Both the position numbers and the translations under genes were made by a program. The notes under the pieces are model-generated. The model did no database searches, was not told the DNA's origin, and saw only the letters and a program-made list of their open reading frames with translations. Below, piece by piece: positions 48,231 through 57,422 of a stretch of 64,000 bases of DNA. The stretch's first letter is position 1; each line of letters begins with the position of its first letter. Source of the stretch: Modestobacter muralis (lineage in GTDB: Bacteria; Actinomycetota; Actinomycetes; Mycobacteriales; Geodermatophilaceae); the NCBI RefSeq assembly GCF_010682105.1, contig NZ_JAAGWH010000033.1, forward strand, positions 62,001-126,000, given 5' to 3'.

Positions 48231-49577
48231 GTGGACTGGCTGATCGAACGCTTCGCCGGCGCCCCGGAGCGCACCGCGTTCGTCCACGAGGGGCGGACGG
48301 TGACCTACGGCGAGGTGGTCACGGCGGTCGCCGGGTTCGACGCCCGGCTGGCCGAGGCCGGGGTGGCCCCGGGCAGCACCGTGGCCGTCGTGGGCGACTA
48401 CTCGCCCGAGGTCTTCTGCGTGCTCCTGGCCCTGGCCGGCCGCCGGTGCGTGGTCGTCCCGCTGACCCGCGCCTCGGTGGTCGAGGAGCAGGTGGCGCTG
48501 CAGGTGTCCGGGTGCGACTGGTACGTCGAGTTCGACGACGACGGTGCGCTGGCCAGCATCGAGCGCCGCGACCTGCCCTCGGACAACCCGCTGCTGACGG
48601 AGTTCCGCACCCGCCGGGCGCCGGGGCTGGTGCTCTTCTCCTCCGGCACGTCGGGGGCGCCCAAGGGCATGCTGCACGACCTGGGCCGGGTCGCGGAGAA
48701 GTTCCGCCGGCAGCGCCGGCCGGTCGTCGCCGTCCCCTTCCTGATGCTGGACCACTTCGGCGGCATCAACACCCTGCTGGCCATCACCTCCAGCCTCGGC
48801 ACCGTGGTGACCGTCGCCGACCGCTCGGTCACCGCGATCTGCTCGGCGATCGCCGAGCACCGCGTCCAGCTGCTCCCGGCCACCCCCTCGTTCCTGACCC
48901 TGCTGATGGCGTCGGGAGCCGACCGGGAGCACGACCTCTCCTCGCTGACCCGGATCACCTACGGCACCGAGGTCATGCCCCAGGCCACCCTCGACCGGGT
49001 CCGCGCGGCGTTCCCCGGCGTCGTCCTGCAGCAGACCTACGGGTTGTCGGAGGTGGGGGTGCTGCGGTCGGAGTCCCGGCCGGACGGCTCGCTGTGGATG
49101 CGGCTGGGCGGTGCGGGCTTCGAGACCAGGGTCGTCGACGGCGTCCTGCAGATCCGGTCGGAGTTCGCCATGGTGGGCTACCTGAACGCGCCGCCGGCCT
49201 TCGACGCCGAGGGGTGGTTCGACACGCACGACGAGGTCGAGGTCGACGGGGAGTGGTTCCGGGTCCTCGGCCGGGTGACCGACCTGGTCAACGTCGGCGG
49301 CCAGAAGGTCTACCCGGCGGAGGTCGAGGAGGTCGTGCTGGGCGTGGACAACGTCGCCGACGTCGCGGTCCACGGTGAGCGTCACGCGCTGCTCGGCCAG
49401 GTCGTCGTGGCCACGGTCGTGCTGGTGCAGCCCGAGCCGGTCGAGAGCGTCAAGAAGCGCGTCCGGCGGGCCTGCAGCGGGCAGCTGGCCGCCTACAAGG
49501 TGCCCGTGCGGGTCGTGCTCTCCGACGGGCCGCTGCACAGCGCCCGGCAGAAGAAGATCAGGCGCGTGCCGGCCTGA
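48231..49577 (+). CDS. AMP-binding acyl-CoA/acyl-ACP synthetase
   Basis: A 448-residue ANL-superfamily adenylating enzyme. Motif A3 is LFSSGTSGAPKGML (about 135-148), A5 QTYGLSE, A7 GWFDTHD, A8 GRVTDLVNVGGQKVYPAEVEEV (in part), and the catalytic Lys is in SARQKKIRR at the C-terminus. It would activate a short carboxylic acid and load it on CoA or on the ACP2 encoded 10 bases upstream. It is about 50 residues shorter than typical acyl-CoA synthetases. Last gene of the operon; a terminator follows. Substrate unknown. Confidence 0.9.
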   Translation: MDWLIERFAGAPERTAFVHEGRTVTYGEVVTAVAGFDARLAEAGVAPGSTVAVVGDYSPEVFCVLLALAGRRCVVVPLTRASVVEEQVALQVSGCDWYVEFDDDGALASIERRDLPSDNPLLTEFRTRRAPGLVLFSSGTSGAPKGMLHDLGRVAEKFRRQRRPVVAVPFLMLDHFGGINTLLAITSSLGTVVTVADRSVTAICSAIAEHRVQLLPATPSFLTLLMASGADREHDLSSLTRITYGTEVMPQATLDRVRAAFPGVVLQQTYGLSEVGVLRSESRPDGSLWMRLGGAGFETRVVDGVLQIRSEFAMVGYLNAPPAFDAEGWFDTHDEVEVDGEWFRVLGRVTDLVNVGGQKVYPAEVEEVVLGVDNVADVAVHGERHALLGQVVVATVVLVQPEPVESVKKRVRRACSGQLAAYKVPVRVVLSDGPLHSARQKKIRRVPA

Positions 49578-49592
49578 CCACGGCCGGTGCCG

Positions 49593-49620
49593 CGGCGGGG
49601 ACGGCGCACCGTCCCCGCCG
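49593..49620. terminator. Terminator between the acyl operon and fumC
   Basis: Arms 49593-49604 and 49609-49620 pair perfectly over 12 bases with a CGCA loop. It lies between two convergent genes (stops at 49577 and 49626) and may act in both directions. Confidence 0.75.
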
Positions 49621-49625
49621 CCGGG

Positions 49626-51029
49626 TCACGGGTGGGTCATGGACAGCACGTCGAGGGCGGCGTCCAGCTGCTCCTCGGTGAGCTTGCCCTGCTGTACGTA
49701 GCCGCGCTCCACGACGACCTGCCGGATCGTCTTCTGCTCCTTGAGCGACTGCTTGGCCACGATCGCCGCCTCCTCGTAGCCGATGTACTTGTTCAGCGGC
49801 GTGACGATCGAGGGCGAGGACTCCGCGTAGACGCGGCACTGCTCGACGTCGGCGGTGATGCCGTCGACGCAGCGGTCGGCCAGGATGCGGCTGACGTTGG
49901 CCAGCAGGCGGATCGACTCCAACAGGTTGCGGGCCATCAGCGGCAGGGTCACGTTGAGCTCGAAGACGCCGGTGGTGCCGGCGTAGGTGATCGCGGCGTC
50001 GTTGCCGATGACCTGGGCGCCCACCTGGATCACGGCCTCGGGGATCACCGGGTTGACCTTGCCCGGCATGATCGAGCTGCCCGGCTGCAGGTCGGGCAGG
50101 GCGATCTCGCCCAGGCCGGTGCGCGGGCCCGAGCCCATCCAGCGCAGGTCGTTGACGATCTTGATCAGCCCGACGGCGATGGTCTTGAGCTGGCCGGAGC
50201 CCTCGACCAGCGCGTCGCGGGAGCTCTGCGCCTCGAAGTGGTTGCGCGCCTCGGTCAGCGGGAGGCCCTGGTCGGCGGCCAGCCGCTCGATGATCGCGGC
50301 GGCGAAGCCGGGCGGGGTGTTGATGCCGGTGCCCACGGCCGTGCCGCCCAGCGGCAGCTCGCCGATCCGGGGGAGCGAGGACTGCAGCCGCTCGATGCCG
50401 TAACGGACGGCCGCCGCGTAGCCGCCGAACTCCTGGCCCAGGGTGACCGGGGTGGCGTCCATCAGGTGGGTGCGGCCGCTCTTGACGACGGTGGCGAACT
50501 CGGTGGCCTTGCGCTCGAGGGAGGCCGCCAGGTGCTCCAGCGCCGGCACCAGGTCGCGGACGATCGCGCCGGTGGTGGCCACGTGGATCGCCGAGGGGAA
50601 GACGTCGTTGGACGACTGCGAGGCGTTGACGTGGTCGTTGGGGTGCACCGGCGAGCCCAGGGCCTCGGTGGCCAGGGTCGCGATGACCTCGTTGGTGTTC
50701 ATGTTGCTCGACGTGCCCGAGCCGGTCTGGAAGACGTCGATGGGGAAGTGGTCGTCCCAGTCGCCGCGGGCCACCGCGGCAGCGGCGGTGGAGACCGCCT
50801 CGGCGACGTCGCCGGGCAGGACGCCCAGCGAGGCGTTGACGCCGGCGGCCGCGCCCTTGATCGCGGCGAGCGCGGCGATCAGCTCGCGCTCGATGGGCGT
50901 GCCGGAGATGGGGAAGTTCTCCACGGCCCGCTGGGTCTGGGCCCGCCACTTCGCCCAGGCGGGCACGCGGACCTCGCCCATGGAGTCGTGCTCGATGCGG
51001 TAGTCCCCGCCGGCGGTCTCGGTGGCCAC
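49626..51029 (-). CDS. fumC: Fumarate hydratase, class II
   Basis: Interconverts fumarate and malate in the TCA cycle. The 467-residue protein has the superfamily signature [11 protein letters not shown], and [35 protein letters not shown] and [11 protein letters not shown], all diagnostic of FumC. GTG 51029 is the start. It stands alone, convergent with the acyl operon. Aspartase is excluded less firmly, but the length and the HPNDHVN motif suit fumarase. Confidence 0.96.
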   Translation of the reverse strand: MATETAGGDYRIEHDSMGEVRVPAWAKWRAQTQRAVENFPISGTPIERELIAALAAIKGAAAGVNASLGVLPGDVAEAVSTAAAAVARGDWDDHFPIDVFQTGSGTSSNMNTNEVIATLATEALGSPVHPNDHVNASQSSNDVFPSAIHVATTGAIVRDLVPALEHLAASLERKATEFATVVKSGRTHLMDATPVTLGQEFGGYAAAVRYGIERLQSSLPRIGELPLGGTAVGTGINTPPGFAAAIIERLAADQGLPLTEARNHFEAQSSRDALVEGSGQLKTIAVGLIKIVNDLRWMGSGPRTGLGEIALPDLQPGSSIMPGKVNPVIPEAVIQVGAQVIGNDAAITYAGTTGVFELNVTLPLMARNLLESIRLLANVSRILADRCVDGITADVEQCRVYAESSPSIVTPLNKYIGYEEAAIVAKQSLKEQKTIRQVVVERGYVQQGKLTEEQLDAALDVLSMTHP

Positions 51030-51185
51030 GCTGCGCTCCCGGTGTGGTGTGGATGGTGATGGTGCTGCGGGAGCGACCCTAGATCCCTCGGGGGGATGAC
51101 GCGGCCCGGCCCCGTCGGCCCGGGGAGGCCGCGGGGCGCGCCGGCGGCCCTACGCTCCGCGCGACCCCGAGTTCCAGGAGTGACC

Positions 51186-51785
51186 GTGTCCGCTTCCACG
51201 CAGCCCCCGCCCGAGGGCGGCGCGTCCCCGTACCAGCAGCCGCCGGCCGGCGCCTGGACGCCGTCCTCCGGATGGACCCCGTCGTCCGGGTCGACGCCGT
51301 CCGGTGGGTGGGCGCCCGCTGCGGCGGCCCCCGAGCCGGTGCCTGGACGGGGGCGCGCGCGGGGCGTGGTGCTCGTGTTGGCGGGTGCGGCCGCCGGTGC
51401 GCTGGTGGCGGCCCTGGTCGGTGTCGTCCTCCTGCTGGCCGGCGCCCGCGAGGTGGTCGTGGAGGCCGGTGCCGTCGCCGGTGAGAACATCGCCTCGAGC
51501 ATGTACGACGACATCGGCGTGTACGGCTACCAGTACGACGACGAGGAGGCGCTGGACCCCTACGGGATGCCCGCGCCCGAGCAGTTCCCCGCCGTCGAGC
51601 CGGGTGAGCTGGGCCCGGACCCGGTGCTCGACGCCTACGCGCAGGACTGCTTCGGCGGCGAGCTGCAGAGCTGCGACGACCTGTACTTCGAGGCGCCGCC
51701 GATGTCGGACTACGAGCAGTACGGCGGCACCTGTGGCGGCCGGGTGAAGATCGGTTCGGTCTACGCCTGCACCGAGCTCGACTGA
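51186..51785 (+). CDS. Single-pass membrane protein with CDDLY-Cys motif, copy 1
   Basis: A 199-residue protein: a Pro/Ser/Gly-rich cytoplasmic N-terminus (WTPSSGWTPSSGSTPSGGW repeats), one transmembrane helix (VVLVLAGAAAGALVAALVGVV) and an acidic extracellular part. The C-terminus carries four Cys in the pattern DCFGGELQSCDDLYFEAP, SDYEQYGGTCGGRV and YACTEL. The pattern recurs in the next gene. GTG 51186 has CAGGAG upstream. Function unknown; the four Cys probably form two disulfides outside the membrane. Confidence 0.75.
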   Translation: MSASTQPPPEGGASPYQQPPAGAWTPSSGWTPSSGSTPSGGWAPAAAAPEPVPGRGRARGVVLVLAGAAAGALVAALVGVVLLLAGAREVVVEAGAVAGENIASSMYDDIGVYGYQYDDEEALDPYGMPAPEQFPAVEPGELGPDPVLDAYAQDCFGGELQSCDDLYFEAPPMSDYEQYGGTCGGRVKIGSVYACTELD

Positions 51786-51802
51786 CCGGCGGAGGACCGG
51801 CC

Positions 51803-52324
51803 ATGTCGCAGCCACCGGCCGCCCACCCCCACCCGGGGGAGCCCGGACACCCCTGGCCGGAGCCCCACGGCCGGCCCCCGTACGGGCAGCCCGTGTACGG
51901 CCAGCCCGCGTACGGGCCGCAGTACGGGCCGCAGTTCGGGCCACCACAGCCGTGGCCGCCCCACGCTGCCCCACCGCCGAATCGAACCGGCGTGCTCTGG
52001 TGCCTGGTCGCCGTGCTGGCCGCGGTCGTCCTGGTGCTGACCGTCCTGCTCGTCGTGCGCCCGGCCTCGGGCCCGGGACCGTTCTCCGCCCCGCCGGTGC
52101 CCGTGCCGGCCCCCGCGGCCACCCTCGCGCCCACCGGGCTGGGTGAGGACACGGACCTGGACCGGCTGGCGCAGCAGTGCTCCGACGGGCAGATGAACCC
52201 CTGTGACGACCTGTACCTGGAGTCCTTCCCCGGCTCGGACTACGAGGCGTACGGCGACACCTGCGCCGGCCGTCGCACGGCGGGGGAGGAGACCTTCTGC
52301 GCCGACGTCTTCTACGACACCTGA
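51803..52324 (+). CDS. Single-pass membrane protein with CDDLY-Cys motif, copy 2
   Basis: A 173-residue paralogue of the preceding gene. A Pro/Gly/Tyr-rich N-terminus with YGQPVYGQPAYGPQYGPQFG repeats precedes a transmembrane helix (LWCLVAVLAAVVLVLTVLLVV), a Pro/Ala linker and a C-terminal domain. That domain has QQCSDGQMNPCDDLYLES, SDYEAYGDTCAGRR and FCADVF, spaced as in copy 1. ATG 51803 has GGAGGA upstream. Tandem duplication followed by divergence outside the Cys motif is likely. Function unknown. Confidence 0.75.
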   Translation: MSQPPAAHPHPGEPGHPWPEPHGRPPYGQPVYGQPAYGPQYGPQFGPPQPWPPHAAPPPNRTGVLWCLVAVLAAVVLVLTVLLVVRPASGPGPFSAPPVPVPAPAATLAPTGLGEDTDLDRLAQQCSDGQMNPCDDLYLESFPGSDYEAYGDTCAGRRTAGEETFCADVFYDT

Positions 52325-52364
52325 GTCGCCCCGCCGGGCGCACCGGTCGGGCAGGATCGGCCCC

Positions 52365-53030
52365 ATGACGGACGACGCGGCCGAGGGGACCGACGCGGCG
52401 CCGGTGCCGACCGTCCGCGCCTCCGACCAGGAGCGCGAGGCCGTGGTGACCAGGCTGCAGACCGCGGTCGGGGAGGGGCGCCTGGACCTCGGCGAGTTCG
52501 GCCAGCGCGCGGCCGCCGCCTACGCCGCCGCGACCACGGCCGAGCTGGACCAGCTGCTGGCCGACCTGCCCGCACCGGGCACGGGGCAGCCGCCGGTCGT
52601 CGAGGTCGTCGGCGAGCGCGGCCCGAGACGCCTGAGCACCGTGTTCGGCGACGTCCGGCTCAGCCCCACGACCGGCCCGCCGGAGCGGGCGAGCACCGTG
52701 TTCGGTGACGTCCGCATCGACCTGCGCGGGCTGCGCACCTCCGCCGACACGCTGCACCTGCAGCTGGGCACGGTCTTCGGCGACGTCGAGGTGATCGTCA
52801 GCGAGGGCGTCGACGCCGAGATCGAGGGCTGGACGGTCTTCGGCGACCGGCGGACCGAGCTCGCGCCGGTGCACCGGCTGCCCGGCACACCGCGGGTGCT
52901 GGTGCGGGGCTGGACGGTGTTCGGTGACCTGCGGCTGCGCAGCCTGGCGCCGGGGGAGTCGCCCAGCCGCTGGCGGGCACTGCTGGACCGGCTGGCCGCC
53001 CGCCGTCCCGACCTGCCGCCGCTGCCCTGA
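52365..53030 (+). CDS. DUF1707 protein with TVFGD repeats
   Basis: A 221-residue cytoplasmic protein. Residues ~18-65 are a DUF1707 (SHOCT-like) domain: VRASDQEREAVVTRLQTAV then GRLDLGEFGQRAAAAYAA. The rest is a beta-repeat domain with STVFGDVR-type motifs five times (STVFGDVRL, STVFGDVRI, GTVFGDVEV, WTVFGDRRT, WTVFGDLRL), as in cell wall-active antibiotic response (LiaF C-terminal-like) proteins. No membrane segment. ATG 52365 is chosen as start of the family domain. Role unknown, possibly envelope stress. Confidence 0.8.
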   Translation: MTDDAAEGTDAAPVPTVRASDQEREAVVTRLQTAVGEGRLDLGEFGQRAAAAYAAATTAELDQLLADLPAPGTGQPPVVEVVGERGPRRLSTVFGDVRLSPTTGPPERASTVFGDVRIDLRGLRTSADTLHLQLGTVFGDVEVIVSEGVDAEIEGWTVFGDRRTELAPVHRLPGTPRVLVRGWTVFGDLRLRSLAPGESPSRWRALLDRLAARRPDLPPLP

Positions 53031-53057
53031 GCAGCGGGGGGTCGGGACGGCGGACCC

Positions 53058-54110
53058 TCAGCTCCCGGAGCCGAAGGGGACGGCGGCGTACTGCTCGAGC
53101 TTCTCCAGCGAGTGCAGGCTCTCGATCGAGCGGATCGTGCCCGACCGCGAGCGCATCACCAGCGACTGGGTCGTGCACCCGTCGGCGCGGTACCGCACGC
53201 CGCGCAGCAGCTCACCGTCGGTGATCCCGGTGGCGACGAAGTAGACGTCGCCGGTGACCAGGTCGTCGATGTGCAGCACCCGGTCGAGGTCGTGGCCGGC
53301 GTCCAGGGCCTTCTGCCGCTCGGCGTCGTCCCGCGGGCGGAGCCGGCCCTGCAGGGCGCCGCCGAGGCACTTGAGCGCGCAGGCGGCGATGATCCCCTCC
53401 GGGGTGCCGCCGACGCCCATCAGCAGGTCGATGCCGGTGCCCTCGCGGGCCGCGGCGATCGCCCCGGCGACGTCCCCGTCGGAGATGAAGGTGATCCGGG
53501 CGCCGGCGTCGCGCACCTCCTGGACCAGCTGCTCGTGCCGCGGCCGGTCGAGGATGCAGACGGTGACGTCCCGGGGGGCCACGCCCTTGGCCTTGGCGAC
53601 CCGGCGGACGTTCTCCGCGACCGGCACGGTGATGTCGACGACGTCGGCGGCGGCCGGACCGGTGGCAATCTTGTCCATGTAGAAGACGGCCGAGGGGTCG
53701 TACATGGAGCCGCGGTAGGCCACGGCCAGCACCGAGATCGCGTTGGGCATGCCCTTGGCCATCAGCGTCGTGCCGTCGACCGGGTCGACCGCGACGTCGA
53801 AGGAGCCGCCCTGCCCGTCGCCGACCTCCTCGCCGTTGTAGAGCATCGGCGCCTCGTCCTTCTCGCCCTCGCCGATGACCACCACGCCGTGCATCCGGAC
53901 GGTGCCGATCATCGCGCGCATGGCGTCGACGGCAGCGCCGTCCCCGCCGTTCTTGTCGCCGCGGCCGACCCAGCGGCCGGCGGCCATCGCCCCGGCCTCG
54001 GTGACCCGGACCAGTTCCATGGCGAGGTTGCGGTCCGGCGGCGGCCGGTCGGCCGGCCCCCGGTAGTCGGACGGTGCGGGCAGCGGGCCATCGGGGAGCG
54101 GCAGGGACAC
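53058..54110 (-). CDS. glpX: Fructose-1,6-bisphosphatase, class II
   Basis: Dephosphorylates fructose-1,6-bisphosphate in gluconeogenesis. The 350-residue protein has the GlpX motifs [37 protein letters not shown] (metal site, in part), [16 protein letters not shown] and [17 protein letters not shown] 54110 has GGAGGTC upstream. It is divergent from a DUF4245 protein, the usual actinobacterial neighbour. Main FBPase of most actinobacteria. Confidence 0.96.
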   Translation of the reverse strand: MSLPLPDGPLPAPSDYRGPADRPPPDRNLAMELVRVTEAGAMAAGRWVGRGDKNGGDGAAVDAMRAMIGTVRMHGVVVIGEGEKDEAPMLYNGEEVGDGQGGSFDVAVDPVDGTTLMAKGMPNAISVLAVAYRGSMYDPSAVFYMDKIATGPAAADVVDITVPVAENVRRVAKAKGVAPRDVTVCILDRPRHEQLVQEVRDAGARITFISDGDVAGAIAAAREGTGIDLLMGVGGTPEGIIAACALKCLGGALQGRLRPRDDAERQKALDAGHDLDRVLHIDDLVTGDVYFVATGITDGELLRGVRYRADGCTTQSLVMRSRSGTIRSIESLHSLEKLEQYAAVPFGSGS

Positions 54111-54178
54111 GAGACCTCCGGGAGGCTGCCCGGCGACGCTGTCGGCGCCGGGGTGAGCGGTGCTGCGATCCTAGGGGC

Positions 54179-54961
54179 ATGACCGATCCCGGCCGGCCCG
54201 CCCAGCACCCCGGCGAGCAGGTCCCCGCCAGCCCCTCCGGTGCTGTCCCGGACAACACCTCCGGCGCCGTGCCGGTGAACGCCTCCGGCGCTGTGCCGGT
54301 GAACGCCTCCGGCGCTGTCCCGGTGGACGCCTCCGGCGCTGTCCCGGTGGACGCCTCCAGCGCGACGGCCGCCGGCGAGCCGGTGGCGCCCGAGCAGGCG
54401 GTCCAGGCGACGTCGGCGTCGATCAAGCGGATGCAGCGCTTCACCGCGGCCAACATGGTGCGGTCGCTGCTGCCGCTGATCGTGATCTGCCTGATCCTGG
54501 TGGTCTTCCCGACGCTGCGGCAGAACGCCAGCGACCCGGTCCGCGAGGTCGACCCGACCAGCTCCGAGCGCGCGACGGCCGAGCTGGCCGGTTACCCGCT
54601 GCTGGTGCCGCGCGGGCTGCCCGACGCGTGGCGGCCGACGAGCGTGCGCACCAACGCCGGGTCGGCCTCGGCCGGTGACCCGGTGACCCTGCAGATCGGC
54701 TGGTTCACCCCGGAGGAGGAGTACGCCTCCTACGTCGTCAGCGACGACCCGCGCGACCCTGCCCTGGACGACGTCCTCGCCGGGGCCACCGACGCCGGCA
54801 CCGCGGAGATCGACGGGGAGACCTGGCAGCGACGCACCACCGACCGCGGGGAGACCGCCCTCACCCGGGCCGACGAGGGCGCGACCCTGCTGGTCACCGG
54901 CTCGGCCGGGGACGAGGAGCTGACCGCCCTCGCCGCCTCGCTGGAGCCCTACGCGCCCTGA
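54179..54961 (+). CDS. DUF4245 family membrane protein with N-terminal repeats
   Basis: A 260-residue protein. The N-terminal cytoplasmic part contains five consecutive eight-residue repeats of the SGAVPVNA type (about residues 20-59). A transmembrane helix (VRSLLPLIVICLILVVFP) follows, then an extracellular DUF4245 domain with YPLLVPRGLPDAWRPTSVR, TLQIGWFTPEEEYASYVVSDD and GETWQRRTTDRGETAL (typical family landmarks). ATG 54179 has AGGGG upstream. Divergent from glpX. Function unknown. Confidence 0.85.
   Translation: MTDPGRPAQHPGEQVPASPSGAVPDNTSGAVPVNASGAVPVNASGAVPVDASGAVPVDASSATAAGEPVAPEQAVQATSASIKRMQRFTAANMVRSLLPLIVICLILVVFPTLRQNASDPVREVDPTSSERATAELAGYPLLVPRGLPDAWRPTSVRTNAGSASAGDPVTLQIGWFTPEEEYASYVVSDDPRDPALDDVLAGATDAGTAEIDGETWQRRTTDRGETALTRADEGATLLVTGSAGDEELTALAASLEPYAP
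54236..54355 (+). repeat. Five 24-bp tandem repeats inside the DUF4245 gene
   Basis: Five in-frame 24-bp units (54236-54259, 54260-54283, 54284-54307, 54308-54331, 54332-54355) encode SGAVPxxA octapeptides; units 4 and 5 are identical. A partial sixth unit follows. The near identity at DNA level suggests recent expansion by slippage, so copy number may vary between strains. Confidence 0.9.
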
Positions 54962-54965
54962 GGCG

Positions 54966-55184
54966 TCAGTCCTCGGCGGGCGTTGCCGCGGCCAGGCGCT
55001 CGCGGGCGCGGTCCAGCCAGTGCTGGCAGACCTCGGCCAGCTGCTCGCCGCGTTCCCACAGCGCCAGCGACTCCTCGAGGGTCAGCCCACCGCTCTCCAG
55101 CCGGCGCACCACGTCGGCGAGCTCCTCGCGGGCCTGCTCGTAGGTCTGGGTCGGCTCGGCGGACGCGGGCTCGGGGGTGCTCAC
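54966..55184 (-). CDS. xseB: Exodeoxyribonuclease VII small subunit
   Basis: Small subunit of exonuclease VII, which degrades single-stranded DNA. The 72-residue product has the family pattern [32 protein letters not shown] (shown as [20 protein letters not shown]). GTG 55184 overlaps the xseA stop. It converges with the DUF4245 gene with only 4 bases between stops. Confidence 0.94.
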   Translation of the reverse strand: MSTPEPASAEPTQTYEQAREELADVVRRLESGGLTLEESLALWERGEQLAEVCQHWLDRARERLAAATPAED

Positions 55185-56416
55185 GGTGTCCCATCCTCCC
55201 CGGTGGCCGCCCGGTCGACGCGCACCGGCAGCCGACCCCCGGCGACGCGCACTTGCAGCTGCTCGTCGTCGCCCACCTCGGCGGGGTCGCGGACCAGGGC
55301 GCCGTCGGCCCGCTGCACCACCGCGTAGCCGCGCTCGAGGGTGGCCGCCGGCGACAGCGCGGTCACCTGCGCCCGGGCGTGCACCAGGTCCCGGTCGGCG
55401 ACCTCGATGCGGTGGGTCAGCGTGCGGGTCGCGCGGGTGCGCAGCCCCTGGACGTCGTCGGCCCGGCCGGCCAGCAGGCGCTGCGGCTCGGCGAGCACCG
55501 GGCGGCTGCGCACCTGCTCCAACCAGCGCTCCTGCTGGTCCAGCCGGGTGCCCAGCAGGTGCCGGGCCCGGGCGCGCAGCCCCTCGACCAGCCGCCGCTG
55601 CTCGCCGATCTCGGGGACCACCCGGTGCGCGGCGTCGGTCGGGGTGGCGGCCCGGACGTCGGCGACGTGGTCGACCAGCGTGGTGTCGGTCTCGTGCCCG
55701 ACGGCGGTGACCACCGGGGTGCGGGTGGCGGCGATGGCGCGCACCAGGCCCTCGTCGGAGAAGGGCAGCAGGTCCTCGACGGAGCCGCCGCCGCGGGCGA
55801 TGACGATGACCTCGACGGCCGGGTCGGCGTCCAGCTTGCGCAGGCCGGCGATCACCGACTCCGCGGCGGTCGGGCCCTGGGTGGCGCAGTTGTGCACGGT
55901 GAACCGGACGGCGGGCCAGCGGCGGCGGGCGGTGACCAGCACGTCGCGCTCGGCGGCGCTCTCCCGGCCGGTGATCACACCGATGACGGCGGGGGCGAAG
56001 GGCAGCGGGCGCTTGCGGGCGGCGTCGAAGAGCCCCTCGGCGGCCAGCAGCCGGCGGATCCGCTCGATCCGGGCGAGCAGCTCACCCAGCCCCACGGCGC
56101 GGATCTCGGTGGCGCGCAGGGAGAAGGAGCCGCGGGCCACGTAGTAGTCGGGGCGGGCCCGCACGACCACCCGGGCGCCCTCGGTCAGCTCCAGCCCGGG
56201 CCGGTCGGCGACGTCCCGCGGGCAGGTGACCGGGATGGACAGGTCGGCGGCCGGGTCGCGCAGGGTGAGGAAGACGGTGGCGGCGTTGCCGCGGCGGGAC
56301 AGCTGGGCGACCTGCCCCTCGACCCAGACCTCACCGAGCCGTCCGATCCACTCGGCCACCTTGCGGGACACCGTGCGCACCGGCCACGGCTGCTCCGGGG
56401 AGGAGGGACTGGTCAC
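55181..56416 (-). CDS. xseA: Exodeoxyribonuclease VII large subunit
   Basis: Catalytic subunit of exonuclease VII. The 411-residue protein has an N-terminal OB fold ([40 protein letters not shown]) and a catalytic domain with [33 protein letters not shown] and [25 protein letters not shown] (in part). GTG 56416 is chosen; an in-frame GTG at 56437 is also possible. Followed by xseB with a GTGA overlap. Confidence 0.95.
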   Translation of the reverse strand: MTSPSSPEQPWPVRTVSRKVAEWIGRLGEVWVEGQVAQLSRRGNAATVFLTLRDPAADLSIPVTCPRDVADRPGLELTEGARVVVRARPDYYVARGSFSLRATEIRAVGLGELLARIERIRRLLAAEGLFDAARKRPLPFAPAVIGVITGRESAAERDVLVTARRRWPAVRFTVHNCATQGPTAAESVIAGLRKLDADPAVEVIVIARGGGSVEDLLPFSDEGLVRAIAATRTPVVTAVGHETDTTLVDHVADVRAATPTDAAHRVVPEIGEQRRLVEGLRARARHLLGTRLDQQERWLEQVRSRPVLAEPQRLLAGRADDVQGLRTRATRTLTHRIEVADRDLVHARAQVTALSPAATLERGYAVVQRADGALVRDPAEVGDDEQLQVRVAGGRLPVRVDRAATGEDGTP

Positions 56417-56465
56417 GGCAGCAAGGGTCCCACCCACCCCGCGTCGTGCGTCCGGGGTCCTGCCG

Positions 56466-57311
56466 TCACCGGAGGTAGCCGGGGGCGGCGGGGAGGCCGA
56501 AGAACTCCTCCAGCGTCGGGGTGCCGGTGCGCTGCAGCTCGGTGGCCAGCTCGACCCCCACGTACCGCACGTGCCAGGGCTCGTACCGGAAGCCGGTGAC
56601 CTCGGTCCGGCCCTCCGGGTAGCGGACGACGTAGCCGTACTCGGCGGCGTGGGCGGCCACCCAGCGGCCCTCGTCGTTGGCGCCGAAGCACCGGTCGATG
56701 TCGCAGCCGCCGCCCCCGACGTCGGCCGCCAGCCCGGTCTGGTGCTCGCTGTGGCCGGGGCGGGCGACCTGGATCTCGGCCTGCGCCTCCCCGAAGCGCG
56801 CGACCTGAGCCCGGAACACGCCCACCTGGTAGTCGTAGGAGCGGTAGGCGCTCTGCACGGTGATCGTCAGCCCCTCCGCGGCGGCACCGGCGAGCATCGC
56901 CTGCATGGCCCCGGCGGCCTCGGCGCGCAGCTCGTACCCGCCGCCGACGGACACCAGGTCGGCCGGCGCGTGGTCGACCGGGGAGACGGGACGCGCCTTG
57001 TTGACCACGACCCAGGGGCTGGTCGGGTCGTCGAGGGAGAACCGGGTCCGGTCGAAGGCCGGTGCCACCGGCGCGCTGGAGGACGGCGTGGGCGTCGGTG
57101 TCGGGGTGGGTGTCGGGGTGGGCGTCGGTGGCGCCGGGACCGCGGCGGGCTGGGCGGCGGGTGTCGGCGGGGCCGCCGGGGAGCGCACCTGCTCGACCAC
57201 CAGGACGGCACCGGCCACCAGGGCCACGACCAGCAGACCGAGCAGCGACCACAGGCGGGTGCGCCGTCGCCGGGGAGCGGGCACGCCGGAGCCGCCCCTG
57301 CCGTGGGTCAC
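56466..57311 (-). CDS. D-alanyl-D-alanine carboxypeptidase, VanY/M15B
   Basis: A 281-residue membrane-anchored wall enzyme. A basic N-terminus and transmembrane helix ([20 protein letters not shown]) precede a Pro/Thr repeat spacer (seven PT pairs). The M15B domain follows with [30 protein letters not shown] (zinc His and Asp) and [10 protein letters not shown] (third ligand). All metal ligands are present. It trims terminal D-Ala from peptidoglycan stems. It stands alone between xseA and the Rv1109c-like gene. Confidence 0.9.
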   Translation of the reverse strand: MTHGRGGSGVPAPRRRRTRLWSLLGLLVVALVAGAVLVVEQVRSPAAPPTPAAQPAAVPAPPTPTPTPTPTPTPTPSSSAPVAPAFDRTRFSLDDPTSPWVVVNKARPVSPVDHAPADLVSVGGGYELRAEAAGAMQAMLAGAAAEGLTITVQSAYRSYDYQVGVFRAQVARFGEAQAEIQVARPGHSEHQTGLAADVGGGGCDIDRCFGANDEGRWVAAHAAEYGYVVRYPEGRTEVTGFRYEPWHVRYVGVELATELQRTGTPTLEEFFGLPAAPGYLR

Positions 57312-57422
57312 TGGTGCCTCCCGATCGGTGGCCGGCGTCGACTCACCGGACGGTGCCCGATCCTGGCAGGAGACCGGCCGGGCCGACCGCAGGTGGTGCG
57401 GTCGGCCCGGCGTCCGGGCGGC

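Noticed and set aside
54236-54355. CRISPR-like array
   Set aside because: The 24-bp units are contiguous without spacers and encode an in-frame octapeptide repeat.
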